A DNA stretch of 64,000 bases from Alcanivorax quisquiliarum (GCF_023051175.1 NZ_JALKII010000004.1:124001-188000), one strand, 5' to 3'. Counted from the stretch's first letter, positions 32,727-42,337 are shown. The notes: generated from the sequence alone by a model not told the origin. Translations and numbers: made by a program.

Positions 32727-35423
32727 ATGATTTTCGAACCTGACTTCAGCCCGGCCGCCGCCCTGAAAATGCTCCGCAACAGCAGCTCACCGGGCCAATG
32801 CGCTCGCGAACTGCTCGGCAAAGGCCAGGCGCGCCTGGCAGCCGCTTTCGCCACCACTCCCATTCGCGCTCTGGTGCGTGGTCGTGCTGCCATGGTGGAT
32901 CGCGTCGTCACTGCGGCCTGGTCACTGTTCGAGCTCGATCACCTTGGCGCACTGATCGCGGTGGGCGGTTACGGGCGCGGCGAGCTGCACCCGCACTCGG
33001 ATGTGGATCTGCTTGTGTTGCTCAACGAAACGCCCGATAGCGCACAGCAGGAGCAACTTGCCCATTTTGTCACCTTCCTCTGGGACACCGGCCTGGAAAT
33101 CGGCCACAGCGTGCGCACCTTCGAAGAATGCGTCGCGCTGGCCACCGACGACATCACCGTGGCGACGAATATCATGGAATCGCGCACCCTGGCTGGCGAC
33201 GACAGCCTGCGGGCACGGCTGGCCGCCCACACCGGGCCGGATCATATCTGGCCAACAGCCGCGTTCTTTGCCGCCAAATGGGAAGAACAGAACGAGCGCC
33301 ACCGCAAGCACAACTACACCGAATACAATCTTGAGCCGGATCTGAAAAACGCGCCCGGCGGCCTGCGTGATCTACAGATGGTGAGCTGGGTTGCGAAACG
33401 TCATTTCTGCCCGCTGGATCGTGCCGGCAATCTGGAAAGGCTGGTCAGTCAGGGGTTTCTGACACAACGGGAATACGCAGCGCTGCGCCGCTGCGAGGAT
33501 TTTCTGTTCCAGGTGCGCTGGGCATTGCACACCCTCAGTGGCCGTAATGAAAACCGTCTGCTGTTCGATTATCAACGGCAGGTGGCGGCCCTGCTCGGCC
33601 ATGAAGACTCCGACGCCAATATGGCGGTGGAGCTCTTCATGAAAGAGTTCTACCGAGTTGCCCTGACGCTCTCGGTGATGAACGAGCTGCTGCTACAGCT
33701 GTTTGACGAAGCAATCCTGCAGGCAGACCAGCCGCGCACCATCCGGCCGCTGAACCGACGCTTCCAGATTCACAACGACTATCTGGAAGTGACCCAGCCC
33801 GACATCTTCACCCAACATCCTTCCGCGCTGCTGGAGATGTTCGTGGTGCTGGCACACAACCCCGAGGTGAAAGGCGTGCGCGCCACCACCATGCGGGACT
33901 GCATGGACAAGCGCCGCCTGATCAATCAGGCGTACCGCGACGACCCGCGCAACGCAGCGCTGTTCATGCAATTGATCCGCTCGCCCCATAAACTGTGGGC
34001 ACAACTGCGCCGCATGAAGCGCTACGGCATCCTGGGCCGCTACCTGCCGGAGTTCGGCCGCATCATCGGCATGATGCAATACGACCTGTTCCATATTTAC
34101 ACCGTGGATGCGCACACCTTGCTGGTGGTGAAGAACATGCGCCGCATGCGCTACGAGGAAACCCGTGAGCGGTTCCCGCTGGCATGTGACGTGTTTTATC
34201 GCTTGCCAAAGCCCGAACTGCTGTACGTCGCCGGCCTCTATCACGATATCGCCAAGGGGCGCGGCGGCGATCATTCCGAGCTTGGCGCCGATGATGCCAT
34301 TGCCTTCTGCCAGCGGCATGGGCTGTCCAGCTGGGACGGCAAGCTGGTGGCGTGGCTGGTGCGCAGCCACTTGTTGATGTCCGTGACCGCGCAGCGCAAG
34401 GATATTGCCGACCCGGAAGTAGTGCTGGAGTTTGCCCGGCAGGTGGGCGATCTGGTGCATCTCGATTATCTCTACGTGTTGACGGTGGCGGATATCAATG
34501 CCACCAACCCGAAGCTGTGGAATTCCTGGCGAGACGCGTTACTGCGGCAACTTTATACCGAAACAAAGCGCGCCCTGCGGCGCGGCCTGAACAACCCCAT
34601 CGACAAGCAGGACTGGATCGACGATACCCGCCGCGATGCCATGAAACTGTTGCGGCAGCGCCCGCTGCCCATGCGCCGCATCGAGCAATTCTGGTCAGGC
34701 ATTGGCGATGAGTATTTCCTGCGGGAAAACGCACGCGATATTGCCTGGCACACCGAGGCGATTCTCAACCGCGACACACCGGACGAGCCATTGGTGCTGG
34801 TGCGCGAGAGCAGTGGTGGCCAATATGAAGGCGGTACGCAGATATTCGTTTACACACCGGATACGGAAAACCTTTTTGCCGCCACCGTCAATGCCATGGA
34901 TCATCTCAACCTGACGATCATGGATGCGCGCATCATCACCTCAGCGGATGGCTTCAGCCTGGATACCTATATTGTGCTGGATGAGCATGGCACACCGATC
35001 GGCAACGATCGCCCGCGCCTGCAAACCATGCGCGAGACGCTGACCCAGGCACTGCGTGATCCAAGCCAGTTCGGCCGTATCGTGCAGCGCCAGATGCCAC
35101 GGCGAAACAAACACTTCAAAGTGCCGACGGAGGTCATCATCAGCAACGACATCGTCAACGATCGCACCGTGGTCGAGGTGCAGGCGCTGGATCGCCCCGG
35201 CCTGCTGGCCCGCATCGGGCGGCTGTTCATGGAGTTTGATCTGCTGCTGCAAAATGCACGCATTGCCACGCTTGGCGAAAAAGTCGAAGACGTATTCTTC
35301 GTCACGCAGAAAGACGGCAGCCCCGTATCCGACCCGGAGTTGTGCAAGCGCCTGCAACAGCGGTTGCAAGAAGAGCTGGACGATACCAGCCGGGATGCAC
35401 TGGCCCCGACCGCCAGTGGCTGA
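32727..35423 (+). CDS. glnD: bifunctional uridylyltransferase/uridylyl-removing enzyme GlnD
   Basis: Senses glutamine and uridylylates or deuridylylates the PII protein, controlling nitrogen assimilation. The 898-residue protein has the nucleotidyltransferase motif GGYGRGELHPHSDVDLL (about residues 73-89), an HD domain with YHDIAKGRGGDHS near residue 505, and two C-terminal ACT domains (about 705-890) that sense glutamine. It lies between map and dapC, as in Pseudomonas. Confidence 0.95.
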   Translation: MIFEPDFSPAAALKMLRNSSSPGQCARELLGKGQARLAAAFATTPIRALVRGRAAMVDRVVTAAWSLFELDHLGALIAVGGYGRGELHPHSDVDLLVLLNETPDSAQQEQLAHFVTFLWDTGLEIGHSVRTFEECVALATDDITVATNIMESRTLAGDDSLRARLAAHTGPDHIWPTAAFFAAKWEEQNERHRKHNYTEYNLEPDLKNAPGGLRDLQMVSWVAKRHFCPLDRAGNLERLVSQGFLTQREYAALRRCEDFLFQVRWALHTLSGRNENRLLFDYQRQVAALLGHEDSDANMAVELFMKEFYRVALTLSVMNELLLQLFDEAILQADQPRTIRPLNRRFQIHNDYLEVTQPDIFTQHPSALLEMFVVLAHNPEVKGVRATTMRDCMDKRRLINQAYRDDPRNAALFMQLIRSPHKLWAQLRRMKRYGILGRYLPEFGRIIGMMQYDLFHIYTVDAHTLLVVKNMRRMRYEETRERFPLACDVFYRLPKPELLYVAGLYHDIAKGRGGDHSELGADDAIAFCQRHGLSSWDGKLVAWLVRSHLLMSVTAQRKDIADPEVVLEFARQVGDLVHLDYLYVLTVADINATNPKLWNSWRDALLRQLYTETKRALRRGLNNPIDKQDWIDDTRRDAMKLLRQRPLPMRRIEQFWSGIGDEYFLRENARDIAWHTEAILNRDTPDEPLVLVRESSGGQYEGGTQIFVYTPDTENLFAATVNAMDHLNLTIMDARIITSADGFSLDTYIVLDEHGTPIGNDRPRLQTMRETLTQALRDPSQFGRIVQRQMPRRNKHFKVPTEVIISNDIVNDRTVVEVQALDRPGLLARIGRLFMEFDLLLQNARIATLGEKVEDVFFVTQKDGSPVSDPELCKRLQQRLQEELDDTSRDALAPTASG

Positions 35424-35498
35424 CTGATAAACTGCCGTTGCCTTTTGCTGACTACCCGACCGACCTTCGCCCCAAGCTGATTCTGAAAGAGCCGTGCC

Positions 35499-36692
35499 AT
35501 GAACCCTGATTTGCAACAGCTGCACCCGTACCCCTTTGAAAAACTCGGCCGTCTCTTTCAGGGCATCACCACTGCCCCAATGCCGCCCATCAAGTTGTCC
35601 ATCGGCGAGCCGCAACACCCGGCACCGGAGATCGTGCAGCAGGCACTGCGCGACAACAGCATCGCCCTGGCACGCTACCCCACCACTACCGGGCTGCCGG
35701 AACTCAACGCCGCCATCCGTGGCTGGCTGGAGCGCCGCTTTGGTTTGCCGCCACTTGAGCCGGGCCAGGCCCTGCCCGTATCGGGAACCCGCGAAGCATT
35801 GTTCGCCTTTGCGCAGGCGATGATCGATCGCAACCGCCCGGCGAAAGTACTGATGCCCAATCCGTTCTACCAGATTTACGAAGGCGCCGCGCTACTTGCC
35901 GGGGGCGAGCCGGTTTATCTGCCCGCCACCAGCGCCACCAGCGCCACCGGCTTGCAGCCGGATTTCGATGCCGTCAGCACGGAAACCTGGCAGCAGTGCC
36001 AGCTGCTTTATCTGTGTTCGCCGGGCAATCCCACCGGCGCAACGCTGGATATTGTCACCTTTCAGAAATTGATCCGCCTTGCCGATGAACACGATTTCAT
36101 CATCGCTTCCGACGAGTGCTATTCGGAAATCTACGCCGACCAGCCACCGGCAGGGCTGATGGAAGCATGTGCCGCAATGGGGCGCACCGATTACGCCCGC
36201 TGCGTGGTATTTCATTCGCTCTCGAAACGCTCCAACCTGCCGGGGCTGCGCTCCGGCTTTGTAGCCGGTGACGCAGCCTTGCTGGCGCACTTCACGCGCT
36301 ATCGCACCTATCACGGCTGCGCCATGCCGATCCATCACCAGCTGGCCAGTATCGTCGCCTGGAATGATGAAACGCATGTGGCGGAAAACCGCCGCCTGTA
36401 TCAGCAGAAGTTTGCCGCCGTGCTGGATATTCTCGCCGGCGAGCTGGAGGTGGAAGCACCGCAAGCCGGCTTTTACCTGTGGCCACGCACACCCGGCAGC
36501 GATGAAGATTTTGCCCGCGAGCTGAAACGCACCCAGAACGTCACGGTGTTGCCCGGGCGCTATCTTTCCCGCGACGTGGACGGTCTCGATCCCGGCGCCG
36601 GCCGCATCCGCATGGCGCTGGTCGCCACACTGGAACAATGCATCGAGGGTGCGGAGCGCATCCGTACCTTTATCCGCAGCCAACCACGCTGA
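35499..36692 (+). CDS. dapC: succinyldiaminopimelate transaminase
   Basis: PLP-dependent class I/II aminotransferase of the succinylase branch of lysine/DAP synthesis. The 397-residue protein has the PLP-binding region SGTREALFAF, CSPGNPTGA with the conserved Asn, ASDECYSE, and the Schiff-base Lys in HSLSKRSNLPGLRSG. It lies in a dapC-dapD-dapE group, which supports DapC over other aminotransferases. Confidence 0.9.
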   Translation: MNPDLQQLHPYPFEKLGRLFQGITTAPMPPIKLSIGEPQHPAPEIVQQALRDNSIALARYPTTTGLPELNAAIRGWLERRFGLPPLEPGQALPVSGTREALFAFAQAMIDRNRPAKVLMPNPFYQIYEGAALLAGGEPVYLPATSATSATGLQPDFDAVSTETWQQCQLLYLCSPGNPTGATLDIVTFQKLIRLADEHDFIIASDECYSEIYADQPPAGLMEACAAMGRTDYARCVVFHSLSKRSNLPGLRSGFVAGDAALLAHFTRYRTYHGCAMPIHHQLASIVAWNDETHVAENRRLYQQKFAAVLDILAGELEVEAPQAGFYLWPRTPGSDEDFARELKRTQNVTVLPGRYLSRDVDGLDPGAGRIRMALVATLEQCIEGAERIRTFIRSQPR

Positions 36693-36737
36693 CGGCACAC
36701 CCGCAGCCTGGCTTTGCACTGAACAGGAGATCAACCC

Positions 36738-37097
36738 ATGCGCATCACGATCTACGGCATCAGAGCGTGCGACACCATGAAGAAAGCCTTTACCTGGCTC
36801 GACCAGCATGGCATCGAATACGATTTTCATGATTACAAGAAAGCCGGCGCGCCCGCCGAGCGCCTGCCGGCATGGATCGCGCAACAGGGTTGGGAGCAGG
36901 TTATCAACCGCCGTGGCACCACCTGGCGCAAGCTGCCGGAGAGCACCCGGGAAAACATGACAGCCGAGGCTGCCGCGAGCGTTGCCGCCGATAATCCGTC
37001 GATGATCCGCCGCCCGCTGGTCGAGGCAGACGGCAAAGTATTGCTGCTCGGTTTTGATGCCGCCGCCTGGGCGCAGGCGCTGGGCGTGGAGCAGTGA
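36738..37097 (+). CDS. ArsC/Spx-family thioredoxin-fold protein, YffB-like
   Basis: A 119-residue protein of the ArsC-like family. It has the single N-terminal cysteine of YffB-type members in GIRACDTMKKAF, and RGTTWRKLP plus IRRPLVE in the usual places. True arsenate reductases have CX5R, which is absent, so arsenate reduction is doubtful. Proteins of this group often lie next to dapD or dapE; their role is not established. The gap to dapC is 45 bp, so they are probably co-transcribed. Confidence 0.82.
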   Translation: MRITIYGIRACDTMKKAFTWLDQHGIEYDFHDYKKAGAPAERLPAWIAQQGWEQVINRRGTTWRKLPESTRENMTAEAAASVAADNPSMIRRPLVEADGKVLLLGFDAAAWAQALGVEQ

Positions 37098-37219
37098 TCG
37101 TGGTCGTGCGCAGTCATTAGCGCGATGCGCTGAAGAAACGCAATGGCAAAACACGGTTCCAGAGGCTGCCTGCCGGCTGGCATAATGGTGCCGACCTTTG
37201 CAAGCAATCAGGAACGCAC

Positions 37220-38254
37220 ATGAGCAAGGCATTCGCACTCGCATTAGGCTGTGGCACACAGAACCGTAACGAGGAATGGCTCGAGGTCTACTATCCTGCA
37301 CCGGTCTTGCACCCCGACGCAGCGCTCATCAAGGCCGTCGATGAGGTGCTGGGTTACGACGGCGGCAACGTTGCGCTGCCGCTGACCAAGCGGCAGGCCG
37401 GGCAACTGGCCCGCGCCTGGCGCGAAAGCGCGCATGAAGAGCAGGCGAGTTACGCGGTCGCCTTCCAGGAATCCGATCAGCCTCTGGTACTGACCCTGCT
37501 GGAAACCGACGACGCGCCGGTTTCGACACCCGAGGCGTACCTCAAGCTGCATCTGCTTTCCCACCGCCTGGTGCGCCCGCACAGCGTCGATCTCACCGGG
37601 CTGTTTGCGCTGCTGCCCAATGTTGCCTGGACCAGTGAAGGCGCCATTGATCTGGACGAGCTGCCGGAAAAGCGCCTGCTGGCCCGCCTCGATGGCCGGC
37701 TGCTGAGCATCTACGCGGTGGACAAGTTTCCCTGCATGGCCGATTACGTCGTGCCCAGCGGTGTGCGCATTGCCGACACCGCCCGCGTGCGCCTGGGCGC
37801 TTATGTCGGCGAAGGCACCACCATCATGCATGAAGGCTTCATCAATTTTAATGCCGGCACCGAAGGGCCGGGTATGATCGAAGGCCGCGTCTCTGCCGGC
37901 GTCGTCGTGGGCCGTGGCTCGGATATCGGCGGCGGCGCCTCCACCATGGGCACCCTGTCGGGCGGCGGCAACATCGTCATTTCTCTTGGCGAAGATTGCC
38001 TGCTCGGCGCCAATGCGGGCACCGGCATTCCGCTGGGCGATCGCTGCACGGTGGAATCCGGCCTGTACATTACCGCCGGCACCAAAGTGAATCTCATTGA
38101 TACCGCCGGCCAGCCGACTCGCGTGGTCAAGGCACGGGAACTGGCCGGCCGGAACGATCTGCTATTTCGCCGCAACTCCCTCAGTGGCGCCGTGGAATGC
38201 CTGGCCAATACCGACGCCGCCACGCTGAACGGCGAGCTGCACCAGCACAACTGA
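37220..38254 (+). CDS. dapD: 2,3,4,5-tetrahydropyridine-2,6-dicarboxylate N-succinyltransferase
   Basis: Transfers succinyl from succinyl-CoA to tetrahydrodipicolinate in DAP/lysine synthesis. The 344-residue protein is the longer DapD type found in Pseudomonas and actinobacteria. It has an N-terminal alpha/beta domain, a left-handed beta helix with EGTTIMHEGFINFNAGTEG and GRGSDIGGGASTMGTLSGG, and a C-terminal extension. A 122-bp gap follows the ArsC-like gene. Confidence 0.93.
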   Translation: MSKAFALALGCGTQNRNEEWLEVYYPAPVLHPDAALIKAVDEVLGYDGGNVALPLTKRQAGQLARAWRESAHEEQASYAVAFQESDQPLVLTLLETDDAPVSTPEAYLKLHLLSHRLVRPHSVDLTGLFALLPNVAWTSEGAIDLDELPEKRLLARLDGRLLSIYAVDKFPCMADYVVPSGVRIADTARVRLGAYVGEGTTIMHEGFINFNAGTEGPGMIEGRVSAGVVVGRGSDIGGGASTMGTLSGGGNIVISLGEDCLLGANAGTGIPLGDRCTVESGLYITAGTKVNLIDTAGQPTRVVKARELAGRNDLLFRRNSLSGAVECLANTDAATLNGELHQHN

Positions 38255-38295
38255 TGTGATGCACGCGCGCCGTGCCCGACCCGCTGCCGACACGC

Positions 38296-38468
38296 TAAGT
38301 GAAAGTCATGCAACCTGTAGCGGGGATTGTGACAGCTGCATGTCCGTAGCCCCCTCTCCCCCAACCCCTCTCCCACAAGGGGAGAGGGGAGAAAAAAGAT
38401 CGGCATTTTGGGCAACCTTTTGGTGCTTTCGCGGATACCGGAAATGGCTCCACGAAAATCGACGATGA
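38296..38468. repeat. composite repeat, copy A
   Basis: A 173-bp unit starting TAAGTGAAAGT and ending ATCGACGATGA. It matches copy C (38675-38900) in the same orientation along its whole length, except that copy C carries 54 bases in the central GC-rich core where A has a single C. The core of A is CCCCTCTCCC...CCCACAAGGGGAGAGGGG, which can pair with itself. Confidence 0.85.
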
Positions 38469-38479
38469 ACCTTTTATAG

Positions 38480-38572
38480 CCCCTCTCCCCTTGTGGGACA
38501 AGCGCAGCGCAGAACAGCCGCAGGCTGGCCCGAAGGGTGAGCGAAGCGAATAAGGGGTTGGGGAGAGGGGGG
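38480..38572. repeat. composite repeat, inverted core B
   Basis: A 93-bp segment that is nearly the exact reverse complement of the core of copy C (38729-38821), including its extra 54 bases. With copy C it forms a long inverted repeat around a 156-bp spacer. It lacks the flanking sequences shared by copies A and C. Confidence 0.85.
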
Positions 38573-38674
38573 ATTATGGCAGAAAATATATACTCGGCAC
38601 TTGACCTGAAACGAAATTGGCTAACGCTCAGGACTTTTTGGCTGTGAAAATTTTATGGAAATTTCTACGGAAGA

Positions 38675-38900
38675 TAAGTGAAAGTAGTGCAACATGTAGC
38701 TGCTATCGTGACAGCTGCATGTCCGTAGCCCCCTCTCCCCCAACCCCTTATTCGCTTCGCTCACCCTTCGGGCCAGCCTGCGGCTGTTCTGCGCTGCGCT
38801 TGTCCCACAAGGGGAGAGGGGCGCAAAAAGATCGGTATTTTGAATAACCCATTGGTGCTTTCGCGGATATCGGAAACGGCTCCACGGAAATCGACGATGA
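38675..38900. repeat. composite repeat, copy C
   Basis: A 226-bp unit in the same orientation as copy A, ending 77 bp before the dapE start. Its 93-bp core (38729-38821) is inverted relative to B. Its left flank contains CATGTAGCTG (38693-38702) and CAGCTGCATG (38712-38721), which pair over 9 of 10 bases. Confidence 0.85.
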
Positions 38901-38977
38901 AGCAGAAAAAAACCGCCTGAAAACGCTATGCCGAAAAACTGTTTCAGAGGACCGTCACATAAATGAGAGAGCAATCC

Positions 38978-40114
38978 ATGCCCCTGCAAGACCGGGTACT
39001 TGCCTACAGCCAGGAATTGATTCGCCGTGCCTCGGTGACGCCCGAGGATGCCGGCTGCCAGCAATGGCTGGCGGAAAAATTGAGCGGGCTGGGTTTTCAT
39101 TGCCAGCATTTGCGCTTTGGCGAAGTGGACAACTTGTGGGCGCGGCGCGGCACAAGCGGCCCGCTGCTGGCGTTTGCCGGCCACACCGATGTGGTGCCGC
39201 CGGGCGATCTGCAATGCTGGGCATCACCACCGTTCGCGCCGGAAGTGCGGGATGGCCTGTTATTTGGCCGTGGCGCGGCGGACATGAAATCCTCGCTGGC
39301 TGCCATGCTGGTGGCGATGGAGGATTTCATCTCCGAACGACCGGCGCATAGCGGCAGCCTCGCCTGGCTGATTACCGCCGATGAAGAAGGCCCGGCCACC
39401 AACGGCACCGTAAAAGTGGTCGAGACGTTGCAGGCCCGTGGCGAGCAGATCGACTGGTGTATCGTCGGAGAACCTTCTTCCACGACCACCGTCGGTGATG
39501 TGATCAAGAATGGCCGGCGGGGTTCGCTCGGCGGCGTGCTTACCATAGCCGGTGTGCAAGGGCATGTGGCCTACCCGCATCTGGCGCGCAACCCGATTCA
39601 CCAGGTGGCCCCGGCGCTGGCAGAGCTGGCAGCGGAAACCTGGGACAGCGGCAACGAATTCTTCCCGGCCACCAGCTTCCAGATTTCCAATATCCAGGCC
39701 GGCACCGGCGCCACCAACGTGATACCGGGCAGCTGTGAAGTGATTTTCAACTTCCGTTTTTCTACCGCTGTGACGGCCGCCGCGCTGCAACAGCGCACCG
39801 AGGCGATCCTCCAGCGCCACGGCCTGGATTATTCGCTTGCCTGGCATCTCTCCGGCGAGCCCTTCCTGACGCCGCGTGGCGCTCTGGTGGACGCCGCCGT
39901 CACGGCGATCCGTGACACCACCGGCCGCGATACCATGCTGTCCACCGCTGGCGGTACCTCCGACGGCCGCTTCATTGCGCCCACCGGCGCGCAAGTGGTG
40001 GAACTGGGCCCGGTAAACGCCAGCATCCACAAAATCGACGAATGCACCCCGGTGGCCGAGCTGCCTGTGCTGGCTGAGATCTATCTTCGAATGCTGCGCC
40101 AGCTGCTGCCCTGA
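38978..40114 (+). CDS. dapE: succinyl-diaminopimelate desuccinylase
   Basis: Di-zinc M20 hydrolase that removes succinate to give LL-DAP. It carries the metal-binding [26 protein letters not shown] and [11 protein letters not shown], and the [16 protein letters not shown] dimer-domain segment. The ATG at 38978 gives 378 residues (E. coli 375) and has GAGAG 8 bp before it; an in-frame ATG at 38963 would add five. It is separated from dapD by a repeat-filled gap, so it probably has its own promoter. Confidence 0.93.
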   Translation: MPLQDRVLAYSQELIRRASVTPEDAGCQQWLAEKLSGLGFHCQHLRFGEVDNLWARRGTSGPLLAFAGHTDVVPPGDLQCWASPPFAPEVRDGLLFGRGAADMKSSLAAMLVAMEDFISERPAHSGSLAWLITADEEGPATNGTVKVVETLQARGEQIDWCIVGEPSSTTTVGDVIKNGRRGSLGGVLTIAGVQGHVAYPHLARNPIHQVAPALAELAAETWDSGNEFFPATSFQISNIQAGTGATNVIPGSCEVIFNFRFSTAVTAAALQQRTEAILQRHGLDYSLAWHLSGEPFLTPRGALVDAAVTAIRDTTGRDTMLSTAGGTSDGRFIAPTGAQVVELGPVNASIHKIDECTPVAELPVLAEIYLRMLRQLLP

Positions 40115-40174
40115 CCCCGGCGGCGTGGCGGTGTATCATCATTCGTCTGTGATCAAGCAGGATGTGGCCGAGAC

Positions 40175-40519
40175 ATGCCCAAGTCCCCGAAGGAGCTATC
40201 CTTCAAGGCCCGGCAGCGTGCGCAACTACAGCGCCAGGTCGATGAATTCCTGGCCAACGGTGGCGCCATCCAACAGGTGCCCCCCGGTGCCTCCGGCGCG
40301 CCGCCCGGCAATCCCTGGCGGCAGCAGCCGTTCAGCGCCCATCGCACTGGGGAGCGCACCGAGCGCGTGCCGCTGGATCACGTCCTGGCCACACTGGAAG
40401 CACGCAAGCAGGCCCACCGGCAGAAGCCGCCGCGGATCAAGGCGCGCCGTGGGCCAAAGCGCAAGCTCATCTACGATGATTTCGGCGAGCCGCTACGCTG
40501 GCAGTGGATAGACGAATAA
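40175..40519 (+). CDS. small conserved-looking protein of unknown function
   Basis: Product not recognised. The 114-residue protein is basic and proline-rich. An N-terminal helix-like segment (QRAQLQRQVDEFLANGG) is followed by IQQVPPGASG, a disordered Gly/Pro/Arg middle, and a C-terminus KRKLIYDDFGEPLRWQWIDE that looks like a conserved, aromatic-rich tail. It has no signal peptide or membrane segment. It starts 60 bp after dapE on the same strand, so it may be the last gene of that transcript. Confidence 0.7.
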   Translation: MPKSPKELSFKARQRAQLQRQVDEFLANGGAIQQVPPGASGAPPGNPWRQQPFSAHRTGERTERVPLDHVLATLEARKQAHRQKPPRIKARRGPKRKLIYDDFGEPLRWQWIDE

Positions 40520-40613
40520 CCCGCCAGCTAGCAGCCCGCCCGCTTTTGTGTTCACATTCGTGCTCTGTAAAACCGTGCCACCCCGCACTTGCTCGAATGA
40601 TAAGGACACTGCC

Positions 40614-42206
40614 ATGAACGCTGCCGAAACGCTTGCCGCCCGCACTGTGGAAAACATCAACCCGGCCACTGGCCAGGCTTTCTTTGAAATGCCGGAAACC
40701 GATCTGGCCCGCATGCCGGAGATGATGGCGGCTGCGCGGCGCGCCCAGGCGCAGTGGGCGGCCCGCAGCTTCAAGCAGCGCGCCGCGCATATCCAGCGGA
40801 TGCGGCGCTATATTCTGGATAACGCCGAAGCGCTGGCGCTGACGATCAGCCAGAGCAACGGCAAGACCCGCACCGATGCGCTGGCCACCGAAGTGCTGCC
40901 CTGTGCGCTGGCCTGCAACTGGTATGCGCGCAATACCGGCAAGCTGCTGAAACCGAAAATGCGCGGCGCCGGCAGCCTGCTGTTCGCCAACAAACGCACC
41001 CAGATGATGCACCTGCCGCTGGGCGTGATCGGCATTATCAGCCCGTGGAACTATCCATTGTCGATCCCGTTTGGCGAGCTGGTCATGGCACTGATGGCCG
41101 GCAATGCGGTGCTGTTGAAAGTGGCCGCCGCGACGCCCGCCGTGGGCAAGGCAATCGAAGATATCGTCGCCGCCGGCGACCTGCCGCCGGGGTTGTTCCA
41201 GCATGTTGTCGGCAGTGGCGGCAAGGTTGCTGATGCGTTCTTCGCCCAGCGCGTGGACAAGCTGTTCTTCACCGGCTCCGTGGCCGTGGGCAAGCAGCTG
41301 ATGGCCCAGGCCGCCCCCACCCTCACGCCGCTGTCGCTGGAGCTGGGCGGCAACGATGCCATGATCGTGCTGGCCGATGCGGATCTGGAGCGCGCTGCCA
41401 ACGGCGCCGCGTGGGCGGGCTACCAGAATGCGGGGCAGTCCTGTGGTGGTGTCGAGCGCATCTATGTGGTGGCCGAAGTGTATGACGAATTTGTCCGCCT
41501 GCTCGCCGAAAAAACCCGCGCCCTGCGCCATGGCGCTGGCCATGACAACTTCGATATTGATATCGGCAGCATCACCACCGCTGGCCAGCTGCGCACGGTG
41601 CAGCAGCATGTGGAAGATGCGCTCGCCAAGGGCGCCAGCGTGGCAGCACAGTCACAACCGGCGGGGCCACAGGATGGCCTGTTCCATCCGGCCATGCTGC
41701 TGGTGGACGTGACCGACGACATGCTGGTGCAACGGGAGGAAACATTCGGCCCCGTGGTGACTGTCTGCAAGGTGGCCGACGAACAGGAAGCGCTGGCGCG
41801 GGCCAACGATTCCAACCTCGCGCTCACCTCGTCGGTGTGGACGCGCAACACCCGGCGCGGCCGGGCGCTTGCCGCACAACTACAGACTGGCGTCACCGCC
41901 ATCAACGATCACCTCTACACCCACGGCCTGTCGGAAGTGCCCTGGGGAGGCTGGAAGGAATCCGGTATCGGCCGCACCCATGGCCCTGAGGGGCTGCTGG
42001 AAATGACCAACACCAAAGTGGTGAACTGGGATCTGCTGCCGGCGACACGCAACCTGTGGTGGTATCCGTTCGACGAGGCCACCTACCGGGCACTGCTCAA
42101 CGCGATGCGTTTCGTGTTTCCCCGCAGTATCGGCGAGTGGTTGGGCAGCTCGCTGAAACTGACCCCCTACCTGCTGCGCAAGATGTTCACCCGCTGGAAG
42201 CCCTGA
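40614..42206 (+). CDS. NAD(P)-dependent aldehyde dehydrogenase
   Basis: Oxidises an aldehyde to the acid. The 530-residue protein has the class ALDH motifs: ISPWNYPLSIP, FTGSVAVGKQLM, the general-base Glu in LELGGNDAMIVL and the catalytic Cys in AGQSCGGVERIYV. After the core, about 40 extra residues (from WWYPFDEATY) contain aromatic and hydrophobic stretches, as in ALDHs that work at membranes on long-chain or fatty aldehydes. The substrate is inference. AAGGA precedes the ATG by 7 bp; the upstream open frame to 40548 is rejected. Confidence 0.88.
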   Translation: MNAAETLAARTVENINPATGQAFFEMPETDLARMPEMMAAARRAQAQWAARSFKQRAAHIQRMRRYILDNAEALALTISQSNGKTRTDALATEVLPCALACNWYARNTGKLLKPKMRGAGSLLFANKRTQMMHLPLGVIGIISPWNYPLSIPFGELVMALMAGNAVLLKVAAATPAVGKAIEDIVAAGDLPPGLFQHVVGSGGKVADAFFAQRVDKLFFTGSVAVGKQLMAQAAPTLTPLSLELGGNDAMIVLADADLERAANGAAWAGYQNAGQSCGGVERIYVVAEVYDEFVRLLAEKTRALRHGAGHDNFDIDIGSITTAGQLRTVQQHVEDALAKGASVAAQSQPAGPQDGLFHPAMLLVDVTDDMLVQREETFGPVVTVCKVADEQEALARANDSNLALTSSVWTRNTRRGRALAAQLQTGVTAINDHLYTHGLSEVPWGGWKESGIGRTHGPEGLLEMTNTKVVNWDLLPATRNLWWYPFDEATYRALLNAMRFVFPRSIGEWLGSSLKLTPYLLRKMFTRWKP

Positions 42207-42236
42207 TGTGCGCTGACGGCGGCATGGATGGCGGCG

Positions 42237-42293
42237 CCGGGCTGTCCCGGGCTGTCTTTGACCAGTGTAGTCCGCCTTGGCTGGCTACACTGG
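42237..42293. terminator. hairpins between convergent genes
   Basis: Two inverted repeats lie between the aldehyde dehydrogenase and cvfB-like stops. CCGGG-CTGT-CCCGG is at 42237-42250, and a perfect 9-bp stem CCAGTGTAG (42262-42270) with CTACACTGG (42285-42293) has a 14-base loop. Neither has a T-run, so they may act as processing or Rho-assisted ends. Confidence 0.45.
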
Positions 42294-42337
42294 CCGCGGC
42301 CGTCCACGCCCCCGTTGCTGCGCCGTCAAGACAAACC

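Noticed and set aside
36738-37097. Arsenate reductase
   Set aside because: The CX5R active site is missing and no arsenic resistance genes are nearby; YffB-like is the better call.
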